This document shows, in pieces, positions 52,637 to 61,011 of a stretch of 64,000 nt of DNA. Every line of letters starts with the position of its first letter. Position 1 is the first letter of the stretch. The stretch is from Streptomyces sp. NBC_01669 (GTDB lineage Bacteria; Actinomycetota; Actinomycetes; Streptomycetales; Streptomycetaceae): contig NZ_JAPEQG010000001.1 of NCBI RefSeq assembly GCF_026339735.1, positions 8,617,001-8,681,000 on the forward strand. Direction: 5' to 3'. A program made the translations under genes and the position numbers. The notes below the pieces were generated by a model. The model searched no databases. It saw only the letters and a program-made list of their open reading frames with translations, and was not told the origin of the DNA.

Positions 52637-54142
52637 ATGACAGGTGTACGCAGCTCCACAGTCGACGGCGTCGTGACCCGCAGCGCACGGCGCTCCCCCG
52701 AGCGCACCGCCGTGCGGTACGCCGACCGGTCCTGGACCTACCGGACGCTGGACACGGCAGTCAGCACCGCGGCGGCCGTCCTCCTCGCCGACCACGGCCT
52801 GCACCCCGGCGACCGGGTCGCCTCCTACGCCCACAACTCCGACGCGTACCTGATCGCGTATCTCGCCTGCGCCCGCGCCGGGCTGGTCCATGTGCCGGTC
52901 AACCAGAACCTCACCGGCGACGACCTGACCTACATCCTGGAGCAGTCGGGCAGCGCCCTCGTGCTCACCGACCCGGCACTCAGCGACCGCATCCCGGCCG
53001 GATTCGCCGTACGGCCGCTGCGCGACGCACCGGACTCCCTGCTCGGCGCGCTCGCCACCCCGCGCCCCTTCACCCCCGAGCGCGAACCCGCCGCCGGTGA
53101 CCTCGTGCAGCTGCTGTACACCTCGGGTACCACCGCGCTGCCCAAGGGCGCGATGATGACGCACGGCGCCCTCGTCCACGAGTACGTCAGTGCGATCACC
53201 GCCCTCGACCTGCGCCCCACCGACCGGCCCGCCCACTCGCTGCCGCTCTACCACTCCGCGCAGATGCATGTGTTCCTGCTGCCGTACCTCGCGGTCGGGG
53301 CGGAGAACACCATCCTCGACGCGCCCGAAGCGGGCCGGATCTTCGACCTCGTCGAGGCCGGGCAGGCGGACAGCCTGTTCGCGCCGCCCACCGTCTGGAT
53401 CGGGCTCGCCAACCACCCGGAGTTCGCGACCCGCGAGCTCGGCGGGCTGCGCAAGGCGTACTACGGCGCGTCGGTCATGCCGGTCCCGGTGCTGGAACGG
53501 CTCCGCGAGCGGTTGCCCGCGCTGGCCTTCTACAACTGTTTCGGACAGAGCGAGATCGGCCCGCTCGCCACCGTTCTCGGGCCCGAGGAGCACGAGGGCC
53601 GGATGGACTCCTGCGGCCGGCCGGTGCTCTTTGTCGAAGCACGGGTTGTCGACGAGCACGGCAAGGAGGTCCCCGACGGCACGGCGGGCGAAGTCGTCTA
53701 CCGGTCACCGCAGCTGTGCGAGGGCTACTGGAACAAGCCCGAGGAGACCGCCGAGGCGTTCCGCGACGGCTGGTTCCACTCCGGCGACCTCGCCGTCCGT
53801 GACCCGGAGGGCTTCTTCACGGTCGTCGACCGGGTGAAGGACGTCATCAACTCGGGCGGTGTCCTGGTCGCCTCCCGCCAGGTCGAGGATGCCCTCTACG
53901 CCCACCCGGCCGTCGCCGAGACCGCCGTCGTGGGGCTGCCCGACGAACGCTGGATCGAGGCCGTCACCGCCGTCGTCGTGCTGCGCGAGGACGCCACCGA
54001 GCAGCAGCTTCTCGACCATGTACGGGAACGGCTCGCGCACTTCAAGGCCCCGAAGAAGATCCTCTTCGTGGACGAGCTTCCCCGCAACGCGAGCGGAAAG
54101 ATCCTCAAGCGCGAGCTCAGGGATCGGTTCGCGCAGCCGTGA
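52637..54142 (+). CDS. acyl-CoA synthetase (AMP-binding, fatty-acid-type)
   Basis: A 501-residue adenylate-forming ligase from ATG 52637. Core motifs are present: LLYTSGTTALPKGAMMTH (A3), YNCFGQSEIGP (A5), WFHSGDLAVRDPEGFFTVVDR (A7-A8) and LPRNASGKILKRELRD (A10 with catalytic Lys). It resembles FadD3/13-like medium-chain and aromatic acyl-CoA ligases. It is divergent from the acylase, and a fatty acid released by an acylase from an N-acyl amide would be the natural substrate for such a ligase. That functional coupling is an inference from the shared promoter region. A 13-bp terminator follows the stop codon. Confidence 0.92.
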   Translation: MTGVRSSTVDGVVTRSARRSPERTAVRYADRSWTYRTLDTAVSTAAAVLLADHGLHPGDRVASYAHNSDAYLIAYLACARAGLVHVPVNQNLTGDDLTYILEQSGSALVLTDPALSDRIPAGFAVRPLRDAPDSLLGALATPRPFTPEREPAAGDLVQLLYTSGTTALPKGAMMTHGALVHEYVSAITALDLRPTDRPAHSLPLYHSAQMHVFLLPYLAVGAENTILDAPEAGRIFDLVEAGQADSLFAPPTVWIGLANHPEFATRELGGLRKAYYGASVMPVPVLERLRERLPALAFYNCFGQSEIGPLATVLGPEEHEGRMDSCGRPVLFVEARVVDEHGKEVPDGTAGEVVYRSPQLCEGYWNKPEETAEAFRDGWFHSGDLAVRDPEGFFTVVDRVKDVINSGGVLVASRQVEDALYAHPAVAETAVVGLPDERWIEAVTAVVVLREDATEQQLLDHVRERLAHFKAPKKILFVDELPRNASGKILKRELRDRFAQP

Positions 54143-54146
54143 CCCC

Positions 54147-54177
54147 CTGAGGGCCCTTCCGGAAGAAGGGCCCTCAG
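54147..54177 (+). terminator. hairpin terminator of the acyl-CoA synthetase gene
   Basis: A perfect 13-bp stem (CTGAGGGCCCTTC at 54147-54159 with 54165-54177) and a 5-base loop start 4 bases past the stop codon. The ~190 bases up to the next gene's end hold nothing else recognisable. Confidence 0.8.
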
Positions 54178-54369
54178 CGACGATCGCGCCGCAGCTGATG
54201 TCGAGACGGACCCCGTCATCGCGGCGGCCGGAGCGGACGTCAGGAATCACGCGGTGCTCGCGACGGCGGCGAGGACGGTGACCGGACCGGCGGGACGCCG
54301 GACGACTCGACGTGACGGCCCGGCTCCCCGGGAACACACGGCAGAAGTGGGCACCGCCGTCCCATTGCC

Positions 54370-55659
54370 TCAGTGTTCGCCGCGGTCGTCCACGATCCGC
54401 TTGAACTTGCCGACCGACCGCTCCAGCGTCTCGGGATCGACGATCTCGACCCCGACCGAAACCCCGATGCTGTTCTTGACCGCCGCCGCGATCGCCCGCG
54501 CAGCATGTGCCCGCTGGTCCCGTGTCGACTCCGCCCGCGCCTCCGCCCGTACCGTCAGCGCGTCGAGACGGCCCTCGCGGGTCAGCCGCAGCTGGAAGTG
54601 CGGTGCCACGCCTGGCGTACGCAGCACGATCTCCTCGATCTGGGTCGGGAAGAGGTTCACCCCGCGCAGGATCACCAGATCGTCGCTCCGCCCGGTGACC
54701 TTCTCCATCCGCCGGAAGACCCGGGCCGTGCCGGGCAGCAACCGGGTCAGATCCCGGGTCCGGTACCGGATCACCGGCATGGCTTCCTTGGTCAGCGACG
54801 TGAAGACCAGCTCACCCTCCTCGCCCTCCGGCAGTACCTCACCGGTGAACGGGTCGACGACCTCCGGATAGAAGTGGTCCTCCCAGATGTGCAGCCCGTC
54901 CTTCGTCTCCACGCACTCCTGGGCGACCCCTGGGCCGATCACCTCCGACAGCCCGTAGATGTCGACCGCGTCGATCGCGAACCGCTCCTCGATCTCCCGG
55001 CGCATCTCCTGTGTCCACGGCTCGGCGCCGAATATGCCCACCTTCAGCGAGGTGGTACGCGGATCGACGCCCTGGCGCTCGAACTCGTCGAGCAGCGTCA
55101 GCATGTACGAGGGCGTGATCATGATGATGTCGGGCCGGAAGTCCTGGATCAGCTGCACCTGGCGCGACGTCATGCCACCGGATGCCGGAATGACCGTGCA
55201 GCCGAGCCGTTCCGCCCCGTAGTGCGCGCCGAGACCACCGGTGAACAGGCCGTACCCGTACGCCACATGGACCTTCTGTCCCGGGCGGCCGCCTGCGGCC
55301 CGGATCGATCGGGCGACCACGTCCGCCCAGGTGTCCAGGTCCCGCTGCGTGTAGCCGACCACGGTGGGGCGGCCCGTCGTCCCGCTGGACGCATGGATGC
55401 GCCGCACCTGGTCCTCCGGCACGGCGAACATGCCGAACGGGTAGTTGTCCCGCAGATCCGCCTTCGTCGTGAACGGGAACCGGGCCAGGTCGGCGAGCGA
55501 ACGGCAGTCGTCCGGGCGCAGCCCCGCCTTGTCGAACGCCGCTCGGTAGAAGCCGACATGGTCGTACGCGTGCTGCAGTGTGGCGCGCAACCGCTCCAGC
55601 TGCAGCGCCTGCAGCTCCGGGCGGGCGAGCCGCTCCGCCGCATCCAGCAGAGCTGTCAT
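54370..55659 (-). CDS. paaK: phenylacetate-CoA ligase
   Basis: A PaaK-type adenylate-forming ligase of 429 residues from ATG 55659 (GAGAGGAAC upstream), the typical length. It activates phenylacetate or a related aromatic acid to its CoA thioester. Motifs are present: RIHASSGTTGRPTVVGYT (P-loop), YGLSEVIGPGVAQEC (A5), IWEDHFYPEVVDP, IRYRTRDLTRLLPG, and the C-terminal domain GVNLFPTQIEEIV with VGKFKRIVDDR (catalytic Lys). No paaA-E/G/J/Z genes are in the window, so it is an isolated member of the pathway, or belongs to a different aromatic-acid route. A TetR-type inverted repeat lies upstream. Confidence 0.94.
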   Translation of the reverse strand: MTALLDAAERLARPELQALQLERLRATLQHAYDHVGFYRAAFDKAGLRPDDCRSLADLARFPFTTKADLRDNYPFGMFAVPEDQVRRIHASSGTTGRPTVVGYTQRDLDTWADVVARSIRAAGGRPGQKVHVAYGYGLFTGGLGAHYGAERLGCTVIPASGGMTSRQVQLIQDFRPDIIMITPSYMLTLLDEFERQGVDPRTTSLKVGIFGAEPWTQEMRREIEERFAIDAVDIYGLSEVIGPGVAQECVETKDGLHIWEDHFYPEVVDPFTGEVLPEGEEGELVFTSLTKEAMPVIRYRTRDLTRLLPGTARVFRRMEKVTGRSDDLVILRGVNLFPTQIEEIVLRTPGVAPHFQLRLTREGRLDALTVRAEARAESTRDQRAHAARAIAAAVKNSIGVSVGVEIVDPETLERSVGKFKRIVDDRGEH

Positions 55660-55685
55660 CCGGATGTTCCTCTCCCCGAGTGGAC

Positions 55686-55701
55686 GACCGATCATTCGGT
55701 C
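55686..55701. promoter_or_regulatory. GACCGA-N4-TCGGTC operator-like repeat
   Basis: GACCGATCATTCGGTC lies 27 bases before the PaaK start. TetR regulators of aromatic or fatty-acid degradation (PaaR-like) bind such ACCGA/TCGGT half-sites. A TCGATCGTT follows. Confidence 0.5.
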
Positions 55702-55919
55702 GATCGTTATGGGAGCAGTAATTCAGGATGTCCCGCAGCATGGCAAGAGGGGGCGACGCATTCGTGCCCAGCCCCTCCGGTCCGCCGGTTACGCGTGGAC
55801 CGGTGACCCCGCCCCGTGGCGGACCGCGGCACCGGCCGGGTTCCCCACCCGGGAGCCGTCCCACATCCTGGACACGCTCATACCGAACACAGCTGCATCA
55901 CGGCAGGGGTCCTGTTTGG

Positions 55920-57497
55920 ATGGCGTACATGCCGACCTTCCACGCATACGACGGGACCGAGATCGCCTACCACCTGCTGGGGGAGGGCGAGCCGCTGATC
56001 TGTGTGCCCGGCGGGCCGATGCGGGCCAGCGCCTATCTCGGCGACCTGGGCGGACTCGCCGCCCACCGCCAACTGGTGCTGCTCGATCTGCGAGGCACCG
56101 GGGACTCCGCCTTTCCGGACGCCCCATCGACCTACCGCTGCGACCGGCTCGTCGACGACGTGGAGGCACTGCGCGCCCACTTGGGGCACGAACGCATCGA
56201 TCTCCTCGCCCATTCCGCGTCCGCCAACCTGGCCGCGCTCTACGCCGCTCGGCACCCGAAGCGGCTGCGCACGCTCACCCTCGTCACCCCCGGCACCCGC
56301 GCCGCTGGTATCACCGTCACCGACGAGGACTGGCGCGATGCCTCCGAACTGCGCCGTGACGAACCATGGTTCGCGGAGGGCCGAGACGCGCTGGAGTCCA
56401 TGTGGGCGGGGCAGCGTTCCCTGGGTGACGCGTGGCCCGCGATCGAGCCGTTCACGTACGGACGGTGGGACGCCGCCGCGCGGGCGCACGCTGCCGCAGC
56501 ACCCGGGCAGGCCAACTCCGACGCAGCGAAGGCCTATTACCAGGACGGTGCGTTCGACCCGGCCGACACCGTCGCCGCCCTGCGAGGCGTCACGGCGCCC
56601 GTGCTCGTCCTCGCGGGGGAGTACGACGGAGGACCCACCCCGGACCGCGCCGCCGAACTGGCCGCGCTGTTCCCGAACGCGGAGTTCGCCGTGCAGCGCG
56701 GCGCCGGGCACTACCCGTGGATCGACGACCCGGGCGCCTTCGTCCGCACCGTCAGCGCCTTCCTCGACCCCGAGGTGCGCAGCGTCCAGGCAGGAGGCAT
56801 TCGCCTTGCCTACCGGGTGTGGGGCGAGCCGTCCGCTCCGCCCGTCGTCCTTGTCCACGGGCGCTGCGGGTCCAGCCGCACCTGGACGGAGATCGCGGAA
56901 CAACTCGCCGCCGACCACCGGGTGTACGCGCTCGACTTCCGCGGCCACGGCCTCAGCGACTGGACCGGCCGCTACTCCTTCGAGCTGTTCCGCGACGACC
57001 TGCACGCCTTCCTGGAGGCCCGCAATCTTTCCGGCGCCACCGTCGTCGGACACTCGATGGGCGGCGTCGCCGCGTTCCTGCTCGCCGAACGGGACCCAGC
57101 GCTGATCGGCAGGCTCGTCCTCGAGGAGGCCCCGCCGCTCATCCCGCTCGATCCGCCGCGCCCGCCCGCCCAACGCCCCGACACGGAACTCGACTTCGAC
57201 TGGCCGGTCGTCCCGTCGATCGATGCCCAGCTGAACGACCCGGACCCGGCGGCCCGCGAGCGCCTCGGCGAGATAGCCGCCCCGACCCTCATCATCGGCG
57301 GGGGTCCCGACAGCCACCTCGCACAGGACCAACTTGCCCGGATGGCCCGGCAGATCCCCGACTGCCGCCTGGTCACCATCGACGCCGGACATCTCGTCCA
57401 CACCGCCCGGCCGGCAGAGTTCCTTGCGGCGCTGCGGTCGTTCGGCATGGACCGAGACATCGATGAACCGTTGGCCGACGGCGTCAGCCTCGGCTGA
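55920..57497 (+). CDS. double alpha/beta-hydrolase fusion protein
   Basis: A 525-residue protein from ATG 55920 (a second Met lies three codons later) made of two complete alpha/beta-hydrolase domains in tandem. Domain 1 (about 1-285) begins like proline iminopeptidases (CVPGGPM, DLRGTGDS). Its nucleophile elbow is degenerate, AHSAS with Ser99 instead of G-x-S-x-G, while Asp236 and His264 (GAGHYPW) complete a possible triad. Domain 2 (about 290-515) is a standard esterase/hydrolase with LVHGRCGSSRTW, GHSMGG (Ser379), Asp464 and His491. The two are distantly related, so an old duplication or fusion is possible. No signal peptide. The last 14 bases overlap the convergent FAD hydroxylase gene. 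Substrates unknown. Confidence 0.88.
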   Translation: MAYMPTFHAYDGTEIAYHLLGEGEPLICVPGGPMRASAYLGDLGGLAAHRQLVLLDLRGTGDSAFPDAPSTYRCDRLVDDVEALRAHLGHERIDLLAHSASANLAALYAARHPKRLRTLTLVTPGTRAAGITVTDEDWRDASELRRDEPWFAEGRDALESMWAGQRSLGDAWPAIEPFTYGRWDAAARAHAAAAPGQANSDAAKAYYQDGAFDPADTVAALRGVTAPVLVLAGEYDGGPTPDRAAELAALFPNAEFAVQRGAGHYPWIDDPGAFVRTVSAFLDPEVRSVQAGGIRLAYRVWGEPSAPPVVLVHGRCGSSRTWTEIAEQLAADHRVYALDFRGHGLSDWTGRYSFELFRDDLHAFLEARNLSGATVVGHSMGGVAAFLLAERDPALIGRLVLEEAPPLIPLDPPRPPAQRPDTELDFDWPVVPSIDAQLNDPDPAARERLGEIAAPTLIIGGGPDSHLAQDQLARMARQIPDCRLVTIDAGHLVHTARPAEFLAALRSFGMDRDIDEPLADGVSLG

Positions 57498-59112
57498 GCA
57501 GGGAGGCCAGCACGTCGTACAACGTCGTCTCCGGGTCGGTGACGGAACCTTCCGACCGCCAGGCCACGAAGGCGTCGGGGCGCACCAGCACCGCACCCTC
57601 GGCGCTCGTACCGTGCGCCTGTGCCCAGTCCGCCCCGTTCTCCGGCTCCAGGTCGGAGCCGGCGCCGATGCCGAACGCGTCGAGCCGCACCGAAAGCCGG
57701 TCGGCCACGCGCGCGGCCGCACGGCGCCACGCGACATCCGCGCCGTCGCTCAGCAACACGAACGACCGCTCGTACAGGTCCAGTGTCGACTTGCGCTCAC
57801 CTGCCTGACGGACCCACAGATGTGGTGCCCGGGAGCCGGGGTCGCCGTTCAACCGCAGCCCTTGCGGCACCACCGGCTGTTCGGCGTCGACACCCACCAC
57901 GGCGCCACGGACATAGCGGTAGCCCAGCGCCACCGGCAGCAGGCCGCCCTTCTTCCCGCCGCCCACGCCGGGAGCCGGGGCAAATCCGGGGTGGCTGTGC
58001 TCCGCGGAACGGGACGAGGCCCGCTCGCTCGTTGCCCGCGCCACGGGCAGCCGTTCCGCCTCGTAGGTGTCCAGCAGCCTCGGACCGGCCTCGCCGCGCA
58101 GCACGGCGGCGAGCTTCCAAGCGAGGTTGTGCGCGTCCTGGATACCGGTGTTGGAGCCGAACGCCCCGGTCGGCGACATCTCATGGGCGGAGTCCCCGGC
58201 GAGGAAGACTCTGTCCCGGCCGTACCGTTCGGCGACCCGCTCCGCGGCGTGCCACGGGGCCTTCCCGGTGATCTCCACGTCGATGTCCGGTGCACCGGTC
58301 GCCCGGCGGATGTGCTCCGCGCACCGCTCGTCGGTGAAGTCCTCCAGCGTCTCGCCCCGTTCGGGCTGCCACGGCGCGTGGAACACCCACTCCTTCTCGT
58401 TGTCCACCGGCAACAGAGCACCGTCCGCCGCGGGGTTGGTCAGGTAGCACACGATGAAACGCCGGTCGCCCACCACGTCGGCGAGCTTCCGCGAGCGGAA
58501 GGTGATGCTCACGTTGTGGAACAGGTCGCCGGGTCCCGACTGACCGATCCGCAGCTGCTCCCGGATGGGGCTGCGCGGGCCGTCGGCCGCGATCAGGTAG
58601 TCCGCACGGACGCTGATGTGCTCACCGGTCTCCCGGTTCTTCAGCGCGGCGTCCACCCCTGAGCCATCCGGGTCGAACGTCATCATCTCGGTGGAGAACC
58701 GGATGTCGCCGCCCTGCTCACGGGCCTGCGCCAGCAGCACCGGCTCCAGATCGTTCTGGCTGCACAGGCACCAGCCGCTCGGGCTGAACCGCGCCAGCCC
58801 GCCGCCCGGGTCGATCTCCTTGAACAGCCACTCCTGGTCGTCGCCGGTCAGCGAACCCGCCTGCAGGATCCCGTGATTTTCCGCGAGTACCGAAGCGGCC
58901 TTCCGAATCCGCTGTTCGGCTCCCGCCGTGCGGAACACCTCCATTGTCCGTACGTTGTTGCCGCGACCACGCGGGTGCGTGGAAGTAGCCGGGTGCTTCT
59001 CGACCAGCAGATGCTCGATGCCGAGCCGGCCGAGGAAAAGTGATGCGGACAGACCCACCAGGGAGCCGCCCACGATGAGGACGGGTACACGGAGGTCGAC
59101 GTTCTCGTTCAT
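57484..59112 (-). CDS. FAD-dependent aromatic hydroxylase, divergent arm of the spore-pigment cluster (whiE ORFVIII-like)
   Basis: A flavoprotein monooxygenase of 542 residues, PheA/TfdB family, that hydroxylates an aromatic polyketide. Motifs are present: LIVGGSLVGLSASLFLGR (FAD Rossmann), YLIAADGPRSPIR (DG motif), RVFLAGDSAHEMSPTGAFG (GD motif) and NTGIQDAHNLAWKL; a C-terminal thioredoxin-like domain follows (about 400-540). Length and position match the divergently read hydroxylase of whiE/sch clusters. In S. coelicolor that gene is transcribed from its own sigma-factor-dependent promoter late in sporulation; the region between the two arms here should contain both promoters. It changes the colour of the pigment rather than the chain. 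Confidence 0.93.
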   Translation of the reverse strand: MNENVDLRVPVLIVGGSLVGLSASLFLGRLGIEHLLVEKHPATSTHPRGRGNNVRTMEVFRTAGAEQRIRKAASVLAENHGILQAGSLTGDDQEWLFKEIDPGGGLARFSPSGWCLCSQNDLEPVLLAQAREQGGDIRFSTEMMTFDPDGSGVDAALKNRETGEHISVRADYLIAADGPRSPIREQLRIGQSGPGDLFHNVSITFRSRKLADVVGDRRFIVCYLTNPAADGALLPVDNEKEWVFHAPWQPERGETLEDFTDERCAEHIRRATGAPDIDVEITGKAPWHAAERVAERYGRDRVFLAGDSAHEMSPTGAFGSNTGIQDAHNLAWKLAAVLRGEAGPRLLDTYEAERLPVARATSERASSRSAEHSHPGFAPAPGVGGGKKGGLLPVALGYRYVRGAVVGVDAEQPVVPQGLRLNGDPGSRAPHLWVRQAGERKSTLDLYERSFVLLSDGADVAWRRAAARVADRLSVRLDAFGIGAGSDLEPENGADWAQAHGTSAEGAVLVRPDAFVAWRSEGSVTDPETTLYDVLASLLSRG

Positions 59113-59161
59113 CAGTTGCTCCAGCTCCGACGCCGTACAGATGCATTGTTCATGCCCTTGC

Positions 59162-59183
59162 GGGAGCCGTTCGGACGGCTCCC
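59162..59183. repeat. GGGAGCCGT inverted repeat with TCGG loop
   Basis: GGGAGCCGT (59162-59170) pairs exactly with ACGGCTCCC (59175-59183). Between divergent promoters it may be an operator or a transcription barrier. Confidence 0.5.
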
Positions 59184-59198
59184 CGGCGGCTGCTCACC

Positions 59199-59209
59199 TG
59201 AACGGTTCA
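59199..59209. repeat. TGAAC-G-GTTCA palindrome
   Basis: TGAACGGTTCA is a perfect palindrome apart from its centre base and sits 172 bases upstream of the SchA/CurD-like start. It may be an operator. Confidence 0.35.
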
Positions 59210-59381
59210 TAAATCTCGCGTCGACCGGACCAGCGTTTCACGATCGGTCACGGAGACGCACCCCGCGGTGAGGGGGGCGGACGGCACGCATCCGCCGGGA
59301 GATTCCCCGCTCCGATTCCATTGGACAACCGACGGCCTGCCATCCACGTGGACGCCACGCCGTCTCGAAGGAGAACGACAC

Positions 59382-60500
59382 ATGACCACCCTTTCGGAAC
59401 GGATCTCGCAGTCCGCCTTCGACGGCTCCAGGCTGCGGGTCGTTCTGCTGCTGGATCTGCACGACGGAGCCCAGAACCAATTCCTCGAGGCGTACGAGCA
59501 CCTGCGCAATCAGGTGGCATCCGTACCCGGGCACATCAGCGACCAGCTGTGCCAGTCGATCGAGAACCCCTCGCAGTGGCTCATCACCAGCGAATGGGAG
59601 AGCGCACCGCCCTTCCTCGCCTGGGTCAACAGCGAGGAGCACGTCCAGACGGTCCAGCCCCTGCACAGCTGCGTACGCGACACCCGGTCGCTGCGCTTCT
59701 CCGTGCTGCGGGAGACCGGAAGCGCCTTCGAGAGCACCCCCGAGGCCGTCAAGGGCAACCTGCAGTCCGCCCCCCGGCTGGGCGACGGCGTGGTCCGCCA
59801 CGCCCTCACCTTCACCGTGAAGCCCGGCAGTGAGGACGTCGTCGCGAAGATCCTCGCCGACTACGACTCCCCGAAGGCGCGGGTCGACGAGCACACCCAG
59901 TTGCGCCGTACCTCGCTCTTCATGCACGGAAACCGGGTCGTCCGGGCCGTCGAGGTCGAGGGGGACCTCCTTGCGGCGCTGCGCCACGTGTCCCGTCAGC
60001 CCGAGGTCAGGGCCGTCGAGGAGGCCATCAACCCGTACCTGGAGCAGGACCGGGACCTCAGCGATGAGAACTCCGCCCGGGTGTTCTTCACCCGGGCGGC
60101 TCTGCCCACGGTCCACCACGTCACCGCCGGCCGGCACAACGCCGCCGACATCCGCCGGCACGCGCTGTTCTACCAGGCCAAGGAGGGGTGCGGCATGGCG
60201 CTCGCCCGGCTGCTCGCCGGCAACGACGAGGAGGCGGCCGAGGACCGCAACAGCCCGATCGACAGCAGCACCATCTTCCAGCGCGACGACATCGTCGTGC
60301 GGCTCCTCGAAATGGTCGGCCCGCTGGACGCGCAGCCCGCTCAGGCGCTGGGCATCGACGACCCCGCCAAGGTGGCCAGGCTCGGACGACTCCTCGACGG
60401 CGGCGTCAACGCCGCGCCGACCAACGGCCAGGAGATCTCGCGCTTCCTCAAGAAGTCCGCGATGACCCTGATCACCGATCGGCGGTCCGCGGATTCCTGA
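59382..60500 (+). CDS. SchA/CurD-domain protein (whiE ORFI-like)
   Basis: A 372-residue protein of the family found almost only in type II spore-pigment clusters, starting at ATG 59382 with GAAGGAGAA upstream. Residues 12-95 form an antibiotic-biosynthesis-monooxygenase-like ferredoxin fold (VVLLLDLHDGAQNQFLEAY, ITSEWESAPPFLAWV). Two SchA/CurD units follow (about 130-240 with VRHALTFTVKPGSEDVVAKI, and about 250-350 with FTRAALPTVHHVTAG). These domains are thought to shape or oxidise the polyketide, but their activity is not established. It is the first gene of the operon, 76 bases before the cupin gene. Confidence 0.93.
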   Translation: MTTLSERISQSAFDGSRLRVVLLLDLHDGAQNQFLEAYEHLRNQVASVPGHISDQLCQSIENPSQWLITSEWESAPPFLAWVNSEEHVQTVQPLHSCVRDTRSLRFSVLRETGSAFESTPEAVKGNLQSAPRLGDGVVRHALTFTVKPGSEDVVAKILADYDSPKARVDEHTQLRRTSLFMHGNRVVRAVEVEGDLLAALRHVSRQPEVRAVEEAINPYLEQDRDLSDENSARVFFTRAALPTVHHVTAGRHNAADIRRHALFYQAKEGCGMALARLLAGNDEEAAEDRNSPIDSSTIFQRDDIVVRLLEMVGPLDAQPAQALGIDDPAKVARLGRLLDGGVNAAPTNGQEISRFLKKSAMTLITDRRSADS

Positions 60501-60576
60501 ACCGCGCGTCAGCACCCTGGGGGGTTCTCGCTCAACCCGTCAACACCACGCGCACTGCGCCAGGAGGAAAGCAGTC

Positions 60577-61011
60577 ATGACCACGCACCGGCCACGCATC
60601 GTGGACCTCAGTGAGACCCAACCCAACCGCAGGCGCGGAGGCGACCTTCGCGCCATGCTCACGCCGACCGCGGTGGGTGCCACCAGCGGCTTCATGGGGC
60701 TGGCCATCGTGCAGCCCGGCGACCGCATCGGCGAGCACTACCACCCGTACTCGGAGGAGTTCGTGTACGTCGTGAACGGTCTCCTGGAGGTGGACCTGGA
60801 CGGGGAACCGCATGCCATGCGGCCCGACCAGGGCCTGCTGATCCCTCCGCATGTACGTCACCGGTTCCGTAACGTGGGCGACGTGGAAGCGCGCATGGTC
60901 TTCCACCTCGGCCCGCTCGCCCCGCGTCCGGAACTCGGTCACGTCGACACCGAGAACACCGAGACCGCCGACCGGGCCGCGCCGCCAGAACGAACCGAGG
61001 CGGCTTCATGA
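60577..61011 (+). CDS. cupin protein of the pigment cluster (whiE ORFII / TcmJ-like)
   Basis: A 144-residue single-cupin protein from ATG 60577 (AGGAGGAAAG upstream). Cupin motif 1 is GDRIGEHYHPYSEEFVYVVNG and motif 2 is PDQGLLIPPHVRHRFRN; the His/Glu set for a metal is present. Relatives (TcmJ, WhiE-ORFII) assist first-ring or later cyclisation and folding of the nascent poly-beta-ketone, perhaps by organising the complex. It overlaps the KS-alpha gene by four bases (ATGA). The C-terminal acidic tail is disordered. Confidence 0.93.
   Translation: MTTHRPRIVDLSETQPNRRRGGDLRAMLTPTAVGATSGFMGLAIVQPGDRIGEHYHPYSEEFVYVVNGLLEVDLDGEPHAMRPDQGLLIPPHVRHRFRNVGDVEARMVFHLGPLAPRPELGHVDTENTETADRAAPPERTEAAS

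Larger units (their letters stand above)
59113..59381. promoter_or_regulatory. divergent promoter region of the spore-pigment cluster
   Basis: This 269-base region separates the hydroxylase and the pigment operon. It holds a 9-bp inverted repeat (59162-59183) and an 11-base palindrome (59199-59209). By analogy with whiE, late-sporulation promoters read both ways from here; I could not fix -10/-35 boxes with confidence. Confidence 0.6.
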
